From: JAGBWK01 sp964462445 | GTDB lineage: Bacteria; Bacteroidota; Bacteroidia; Bacteroidales; Muribaculaceae | Assembly (NCBI GenBank): GCA_964462445.1 | Contig: CAYWXG010000034.1 | Span: 1-26,258, forward strand | Length of the DNA stretch: 26,258 nucleotides | Direction: 5' to 3' | Shown here: positions 14,624 through 23,600 of the stretch, one piece after another | Layout of the letters: each line of letters opens with the position of its first letter | How positions within the stretch are numbered: the stretch's first letter is position 1 | Made by a program: the position numbers and the translations under genes | Notes under the pieces: model-generated | Told to the model about the DNA's origin: nothing | What the model saw: the letters and a program-made list of their open reading frames with translations, nothing else | Database searches by the model: none

Positions 14624-17600
14624 ATGCCAAAGTATAAAGTAAACGGGAAGTTGTATGATATCCCCGAGGAAAAAGTAGAGAAGTTTGAGTCGAAGTATCC
14701 AAATGCGACAGTAGAGTATCATAATGAGGGTACAACATATATGATACCGTTGTCGAAGCGAGAGCAGTTTGAGTCGAAGTATCCGAATGCGACGTTGGGC
14801 GTGCAGGCAGCTTCGGTGGTGGCACCGGTAGCGGAAGAAAAGGAGGATACAGTACAAGATGTTGCGCCACGAAATGAGGCTCCTGTACAGTCGATGAGAG
14901 ATGAGTCGGGGGAAGTGTCACCTAAGGAGGATGAAGCGCCTAAGATGAGCCCGGAGGAGGTGCAGAAGCGTATCAGACAGCGAGCAATATTTGATGCTAC
15001 TCAGCAGGGGGTTGATGAATCAATAAGAGAGGGAGAGTCACGAGTAGGTCGCATTCTTGAGCCGATGACTGCGGAGGGTCGCGATAGGCGAAAAGTGGCG
15101 GAAGGACAAGCTCGGATGGCCGGGGCTGAAACAACGTTGTCGGGATTGACACCCTCTTATCCCGCGGAAAAGGCAGAAGGGGGGTCGCAGGGACAAGAGT
15201 CAACAGATTGGATTTTCGATAGCTTAGGCATCAATAAGAATTATAAAAAGCCGGTGGCGATATCTCCTGTGCCATACGGAGTGGAGTATGTAGAAGGAAA
15301 GCCGGTAACGCGGTGGTTGATGCCTGATGGCAGTATAACGACCAATTATGCGGAGGCGGACCAAGCGGAGAGCGTAGCTCGTAAGGGGCGATTGCGTAGT
15401 GAGTTTGAGCGCAGAATGAGGGGGAATGGATATATCCCGGGCATTACGCGACATGAGGAGAAACAGGCTATCATAGATGCGATAGTAACGGGGGATAATA
15501 TTGGGGCTAAAGAGCATGAGGCAATTGTAGATGCGATGAAAGCTAACGGTCTTGACCCTAATAATCCTGAGCATGCCAAATGGGTGGTTTCGGAGGATCA
15601 GCGCAGTATTTTACGCCATCGAAGCGAGGTGGCTCAGGAGAGATTGGATGAGTTGTATAAGCGCAAGCGTGCAGAGGAGTCGAGCCGACCGGCAAGCAAT
15701 AGATTTACGCCGGGAGCGGGAGCGATAAGTAACGTCAGCCCTCAAGTAGCGGGCACGTCACGCACGCAGTTGGATAAAGATATTGAAGCGGCGACAGCAG
15801 AGGTATTGTTGGCTGAAAAAGCGATAGAGGATTATGACAACAATCGCAAAGCCGCGGGGAAAGGGTGGTTTGGCAAGGCAATGCAAGGTCTTGGAGATGC
15901 GTTAACCGATATTAATACGTACACCTTTGGAGTTGTAGATGCATCGATGAATAGTGCGGTGCGAGATGCGGATATTACGTCGGACTATGGCAGGCGCCTT
16001 ATTGAGACGGCTCAGCTATCACAGGATTTGCTGTTAAAGGCACCTAATCCCGGTGGGTGGTATTCGGGCGGTCGATTTATCGGCAGTATGGTATTTGACC
16101 CGACGCTGTATTTGTCGGGCGGTATCGGCGGAGTAGCGCGTAAGAGTGCAACGAAGTTAATAGGCAAGGCGATGGCAAAAGGAGCGACGACAGATGTTGC
16201 GTCGCGCTTGGTAGGGCAGAAATTGGTAGGTCGATTAGGAACGGCAGCAGTTGCAAGTTCGGCGAATTTGGCGACGTTTGAGTTTCTCGGCGATATGCGC
16301 CAACAGTGGATAGATGGCGGTTGGACTGACAGTGCGGGTGAATTCCATGAGGGTTTCTCTATGGGTCACGCGTTGGGCAGAGGCGGCCATGGTGCAATGT
16401 TGGGCGCAACGATGGGAGTTTGGGGCGCAGGCTTTGGTAATGTAGCGGATAAAATGGTAAAGGGGACTCCCAATGTGGCAGGCAAAGTGGCGATACGTGC
16501 CGGTCAGGTTCCGGTGTCGATAGTAGGGGAGGGAACAATTTTTGCGATGCCAGATATCATCAACTACCACTCGATGAGTGATGATGATTTCGACAAGATG
16601 TATGCCGAAAAGTTTGGCTATGCCGGTGAGTCGGATGAGGCTTTGCGTAATGCAGCGCGAGATGAGGCACGGAGTCAATTGTCGTGGGATGCATGGAGCG
16701 AGTCGCAAGCGTTTATCTTTGGGATGAAGGTTGCGGGTAAGCCGTTGCACGCAAAGAAATTGATTACAAACGTTGAGCAACGCATCACGGAGTTAAAGGG
16801 AGCGGATGTGCGAGAGCATCGCAGTTTTACGGAGCGATTGTCGCAGATGATGGATAGATCTCCGTTTGATGTTGCGATGACGAAAGAGGAGCTCAATGAG
16901 TTGCGTAAAGGTGGCTATGGGGAACTTGCAGATTTATTCGCAAAGAGTAAAAAGGGTTCTACGGCAGAATCAGAGCCGGCGGATAGAGCGATAGATTTCC
17001 AACGCATGGAAGCCGAGGAAGTGGGTACGCGACGAGAGTTTGACGGATATGATGCGATGCAAGAGCTGATGAGAGATGGCGGTATAAGCCAGTCGGCCCG
17101 AGCTAAGGCGTATTTTATCCTTACGGGTCGTATGTTGCCTATGGGCACAGTGACAGGGTACACTAAGAGAATGACCGCGGAAGGTGAGGTAGTAGTAAAC
17201 TCAGTAACTGCGGATGGAGAGGTTGTCACTTCGCGCAGGTTTAAGAGCGAGAAATCGGCAGAAGGGGAGGTTGCAAAGATAAAACGACAGGCGGAGCTTA
17301 ATTCTATCGATGTAGGTGAGAAATTTGCCAATGAGGCTCTTAATCTTGTTATGATGGGAGAGGTTAAGGGATTGGTAGCACAGCGCTACAAACTACCGGA
17401 GGAAGCCATCGAAGATATATACACGAGACAGTTCTTCGGCGAACGTATTTCGGAAGCTGAAAAGCAGATAGTAGATGATATTAACTCTTTCATAGAGCAG
17501 GGGCAGGGGTCGGAAAGATATAAATCGCTTACCCCTGAAGCTATGCGAGATAGGATAGAGGAGGAAACGGGAGTCAACGTAGATGAGGCATTGCGCAAAT

Positions 17601-20600
17601 CGGAAGCGGATAGAAGTGAGAGTGAGAATGGCGCTATAAAAGAGTATGCCAAGAGTCTATACGAGCAGGCAGAGCGTGTGCGCCGAGCTAACAATATCTA
17701 CAACGAACAGTCTGCGGAGATGCGAGATGAGGCGTGGCAGATGCAACGTGGAGATAGGTTGATAGAAGATGGTCGAGCTGCTGAGATAAAGGAGTCGGTA
17801 GCAAATCGCACACATAAAGATAGTGGGGTTATTATCCCGGCTACGATGAAGGTGGGTGACCGCCCGGTGTATATTATCAAGGGTGATGTTGTAATGTTTG
17901 CTGATGGTTCGTCCATTGATGTGGAGAAGTCATCGGAGAGTGTTGTCATAGTAGATGCGCAAACCGGTGAAAAGGAGTTTGTATCGCCGGACCAAATCTA
18001 TAAGTTGTCGGATGCGCTTAATCCTCATGAGGTGTTGTCGGCAGAGATGGATGCGTATGAGCGCATGATGCGAGCCGAGAGAGACAGTGAGATAGTTGAT
18101 AATTCTTATAACACTGATGAGACTGATAACGCTGAGGGTGGTGACGTTCTGTCTACGGGTGAAGGAGTCGAAGGTCACCGTCGCGATTATGTGCCCGGGG
18201 ATAAGATTGTGATGGAGGATTCATCGGGGAATATTATCTATGGGGAGATAGTTGATTATGATGCGGCTGATGATAAGTATGTGGTAGATGTTGATAGTCC
18301 GATACGTGGTGGTTATTCTCCGCAGATGACGCGAGAAGAGCTGGATGGGATGGTTGTCGGCCACAATGGGGAGTCGGTGGAGAAGAAAATGTCTATGCCG
18401 ACAGAAAAAGTTGAGACGGAGGTTGGCAATGAAGGGACGGCTGTCCCTGAAAACGTTGAGTCGCCAGAAGTAGAAACCGAAGCGCCGGTTGAAGCAATAG
18501 AAACTGAGCAACCGACATCTGACGCTATGCCTATGCCTATGCGTGAAGATGGCGAGGAGGATTGGAGTGCGGTTAGTCCCGAACGCGCTCATGCCTATAT
18601 TTTTAACGAGTCCGGTCTGTCACGCAGTGAGGGTAATGAGTTTATATCAGCGCAGAGACAGGTCGCACAGAGTGCTCTTGCCAAAGCGCAGTCGGCAAAG
18701 ATGCCCAAAGTAGGCACCAGTATCAAGGCGTACAACGAGGCAAAGGCTAAACGTCAAGAGAAGATTGACGAGGCGCAGCGAGTGTTGGACTATTGGAATG
18801 GAGTGCAGGAAATACAGAATGCCAATCAGCGAGAGGAGAACGAGCGTAGAGCGGCAGAGCAAGCCGTGCTCCATGATGAAGCGGTAGCACGTTTTGAGGA
18901 GGAGCAACGAGTCAAAGCCCAGAAGCAGGCAGAACAGGATGTTATAGGAAGTCATGCTGTCAATCCCAAGATAAAGGAGAAATGGGATGTAGCGGATAAA
19001 GTAGAGGGGCAATCTGACATTATCACGTTGCCTGACGGTTCGCAATTGCGTGGGAAGTATATGCTTTATGAAGCGGGGTCGGCCTCGGCGAGTCACGATC
19101 CGAATAGCGGATATGTGCCCACAGAGGGGTTCCCGGTAGATGAGAATGGACAGAGTGTTAACGACCGCGATTATCATCGAGACAAGGAGGCTCAACGTAT
19201 TGTAGAGAATATGGCTGAGTCATACGATAGTCGCGCGTTGCAGAATCCAGTAGTTGTCAGTCAAGACGGCATTGTGTTGTCGGGTAACAACCGCACGATG
19301 TCGGGAGATTTGGCGGCACGTCGAGGGACTGATACGGCCTATATAGATTATCTCAAGGAGTTTGGTGGGAAGTATGGATTTACTGCTGGAGAAATAGAGG
19401 TGAAGCAGCATCCGCGAGTGGCATTTGTGCCTGATGAGCCGTTGCCATATAATGCGGCAACATTTGCTCGCTTCAATGCTCAGGAGATGAAATCGCAGAG
19501 CAAACCGGAGACGGCAGTAAAACTCGGTAAGATTGTTCCGGAAGAAGTATTCAACGGTATAGTCGGAGACATCAGTCGATATGACAATATGGGCGATTTC
19601 TACAGGGATGATAAAGCGACGGCGCGAGCGTTAGGGGGGCTATTGCAGTCAGGTGTTATCAACAACAAGCAATTACCCGAATTGCGAACAGGTACAGCAT
19701 TGTCGTCGGCCGGGAAGGAGTTGATAGAGAATACGCTTATAGGTAAGGTGTTCCAATCGAATCCGGATGCCGTCCGTCAGTTGATAGGTATGCCCGGAGT
19801 AAGGCAGTCGGTCGTTATGGCTTTAAGCGAGATAGCATCGAACCGAATGTTCTCAAGTGGAGGATACGATTTAGGTGCGGAACTTGCGGGCGCGATAGAT
19901 TTGGTGTCCAAGGCCAAGGCAGCAATGCCGGATGTGTTCACAGAGGGAGTCCCTGTTTCTCCATTTGGTCGTCAAAAGGGATTGTTTGATGATGAGTTCG
20001 GCGAAAGCAGTGTTACTGATGCGACGATACTTTTGCTTTCGGATATCCTCAATAGCAACAAGCCGGGGGATTTGCGAAAGGTGCTTGCGATGTATAATCA
20101 AGAAGCGCAGCAGGCTGCGAGTGGTCAAATGGATATATTCTCCGGGGAAGTTGAGAGTAAGGAAACGATATTAAAACGAGTAAATGAATACTTTAACAAT
20201 GCAACAACAAATGAGAAGCAGGCAATCGTTGAATCAGCCATTGCCGACCGAAAGAACAGAGCCGAGCAACAATCAAGAGGCGGAGGCTCGCAGGGTGAAC
20301 AAATTGCGAATGTTGCTGAACGCGGCGGAGAGCGTCAAGGCAGAGCAGGAAGCATTGACGGAGATAGTCGAGGGATACGAAGCGAGAGCGAAGATAGAAC
20401 AAGCCAAAGCGAAGAAAATGCGACAGAGATAAAGTCTTCTATGTCGGCTAATGAAGCGATTGACTTTGTTGCCGATATGGAACTTATTGCCGACGTTGCT
20501 CCCGAAATAGATCTTACTATTGAGAATTGGGACGCTCTCTTTGGCGAGAGTGGAATAATCAACACTCCTATTGGTGAGGTTAAAATGGGAGAAAACCAAT

Positions 20601-23600
20601 TTGCTAAACTTATGCGTCAAGGCAGAGAGGGCAAATTGGGAATGATTAAACCTACTCTCGAAAATCCTCACGCTATTGTAGAGGAAGCAAGTGAAGCCAA
20701 AGAGGGAGATACAACCGAAAGAGCCTCATCATATATCTTTATCCGTTCATTCAAGAAAGCGGATGGCTCTCGTTTTTACTACTTCACCTCTATTACCGTT
20801 AGCAAAGACGGAAGAGAAGTTGTCGTTTCAAGTCAAGAAAAAAGCCGCAACAAGATATTGCGACTTTTGCAAGAAGGAAGTGTCATTTGGCGCACTCCGA
20901 AAGATGCGACTACCTCTTCGGCTGAAAGGCAAGGTTTGGACTATGAGCAGCCAAATGAAGCCGAGACTGCTACAAAGGGCTCGGGAATAACTCCTCAAAG
21001 CACTTCTTCTGACAGCAAAGATACAACAATTTCGCCAACTACCAATGAGTTAGGCGAAAAAAGTGATGTTTCGTCGGTTCAAGAGCAGATACAGGCAGCA
21101 GAGGCAGATGTAAACACCAACCCTACCGAAGCACAGAAGGAGGCAGGGAACTATAAGAAAGGTCATGTTCATGTAGGGGCATTCAACATAACTATAGAGC
21201 AACCGAAGGGTTCGGTGCGCCGAGGTGTAGATGCTAATGGCAAGGAGTGGGAGACTACGATGCAGAATACGTATGGTTATATTCGAGGTACGGAGGGTGT
21301 TGATGGTGACCATATAGATGTGTTCCTAAGTGATGATATTGATGGTTGGAATGGTCGCAAGGTGTATGTTGTAGACCAATACAATGAGGACGGCAGTTTT
21401 GACGAGCATAAGGTTATGCTTGGCTTCAATGATATTGACGAAGCAGATACCGCTTATTTGAACAACTACGAAAAGGGTTGGGCTAATAAGCGTAAGATTG
21501 TAATCCGCCCTGCCAATGTAGAAGATTTTGAGAAATGGATAGGGTCATCGCACCGCAAGACAAAGCCTTTTGCGGAGTACAAGAGTGTGCAGGTTGCGGA
21601 AAAACGAGCGGCGGATAAATCTGATAAGTGGGATGAGGCTGATAAGGTTGAAGGTGTTGCAGGATTTGAGCGAGCAGGAAACAATGCACAACGAAATAAC
21701 GCGAGATATAAGAAGGCTGACCGTAGAAGTCGCAGATTGGGTGATTTGAGTGACAATGAGTATGAAGAAGGTATTGCCAATGGGCATGAGTTGGCACGAG
21801 TGGAACCTAAGACTAAGAAGGGAACTATTTTTGACTTTGTAACAAAGGATAAGGAAAGACCAGTGTTGCAAGGGGTGCATCATGAGGGTGGTTATGCTAT
21901 AGCTACGGACGCATTTGTGATGGTAGGTCGAAAAGATAAGTATGATGCAACCCTCGAGGGGAAGACTATCAATAAGAAGGGAGATATGCTTACTTATGAG
22001 GCTGACGGAGTGGTGAAGGATATGGAGTATCCGAATTGGCGAATGGTTCTACCTCAAACGACCGAGCCTACGGGTATTGATATTGATGATCTATCTTCTG
22101 TGATTGAGGGAATCCGAGTTGCGGATGGAGTGAAACGTGTTGACGAACTAGACTCCCGTATTGCGATTAAAACAGATGATGGGAAGATTATTAGTGTCGG
22201 ACAAGGGCATTTAGCGTTATTCCTAAGGGGAGCTAAGCAGGTTGGAGCTACAGAAATAGGAGTGCGCATAAACAACTATGTAACCCTATATGCCGAGGGG
22301 GATAATGGCTTTGCTGTGGTTCATGGAGTTAAGGGTGTATCGGAGCGTGCTAACTCTTTCTATGATGCATATACAAAGGAAGCTGTAACGACTATTGGTG
22401 GACGAGAGTTCAATATTGCTAACGAGGCGATGGAGTCGGAACGAGGTAGCGAGGCATTTGCGCGAGCTACTGAGGCTACTATGCAGGCTCTTGAGGCAAC
22501 GGGAGTTGAGGTAGTTATGGCAACTGAAGAGATGGTAGCGGAGATGATGGGTGACACACAAGTTGAAAAGCAAGCAGTGCAAGCTGCGAATGAGAGGTTC
22601 AACAGAGAATTACATCAGCAGATTGACGGTTCACTTCCCCAAGGTCATATCTACAGATTTGGTATGCCCAGCGCAGTGTTGCAAAGTGCAGGATTACCAT
22701 ATTTGCCAATTGAGCTTGCAGCGAGCAGATTGACGGATAAGAGCATGCAGGAGAATCACCCGTTTGAATTGTCGGAGGTTGAGAATCTTGTAGAGAGTGT
22801 ACAAAATCCGTTAGCGGTGTTCCGAAGTGCCACGCATATCGGGAGCTATGTTGTATTAACAGAAATACAGCACGGCGGGAAGAATTATGTTGTTGCCATA
22901 GAAACACACCGCAAACAGGGAAAAATTGAGATTAACAGTGTGAGAAGTGTACACTACCGTAACTCAAATAATCATATTGCGAATTGGATTGAAGAGGGGT
23001 TGCTTGAGTATGTAGATAAAAAAAGGATGTCTGAATGGCTCTCTAAACAGCAGTACAATTCCGCTGACGTTAGAAAACTATTCAGACACAGCGCAAAGAT
23101 AGTTGAAAGTTTTGAAAATCCAAAGGTTTCCGCGGAATTTTCACGCATGTCGGCGCCATTTTATTCAAATGCACGAAAGAGTGTTCTTGAAATAAAGCAA
23201 GAAAAGGGGACTCCGGAGCAGTGGATAGCGATGTTGAAGAAGAATGGAGGATTGAAAGCGGGCGAGGAAGCTTGGGTAGGTCTTGAGAAGTGGCTAAACG
23301 AACGGAAGGGAATGGTCACGAAGCAGGAGGTAGTAGACTACCTCAATGAGAAGTCGATACAGATTGAGGAGGAGGAATATGGAGACCCGATATTAACTCC
23401 TTCGGAATTGGTGGATTTTGAATTGGGTATTAAAGAGTCATTATCGAAAGGTCGCACAATAGCAGAAGCTATCGATTGGTGGGATGTTATGACCGGTGAT
23501 AATATGAGCTATTTCTATGAAACAGGTAAAATTAAGATATCCGAATCGGGAGATGTCGCAGTAGAAGGAGGCGCGCAGTGGCGAATAAACCGCACCCGCC

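Noticed and set aside
20184..20432. An 82-codon open frame in another frame inside the giant gene, with a helix-like Ala/Glu/Lys-rich product
   Set aside because: It overlaps a low-complexity Gly/Ser/Glu/Arg linker of the giant protein, and the main frame continues with good domains on both sides. It has no start signal of its own. A past compensated frameshift is possible but cannot be shown here.
20691..20990. A 99-codon plus-strand frame overlapping the first PBECR-like domain
   Set aside because: The main frame here encodes a coherent domain, and the alternative product has no recognisable features.
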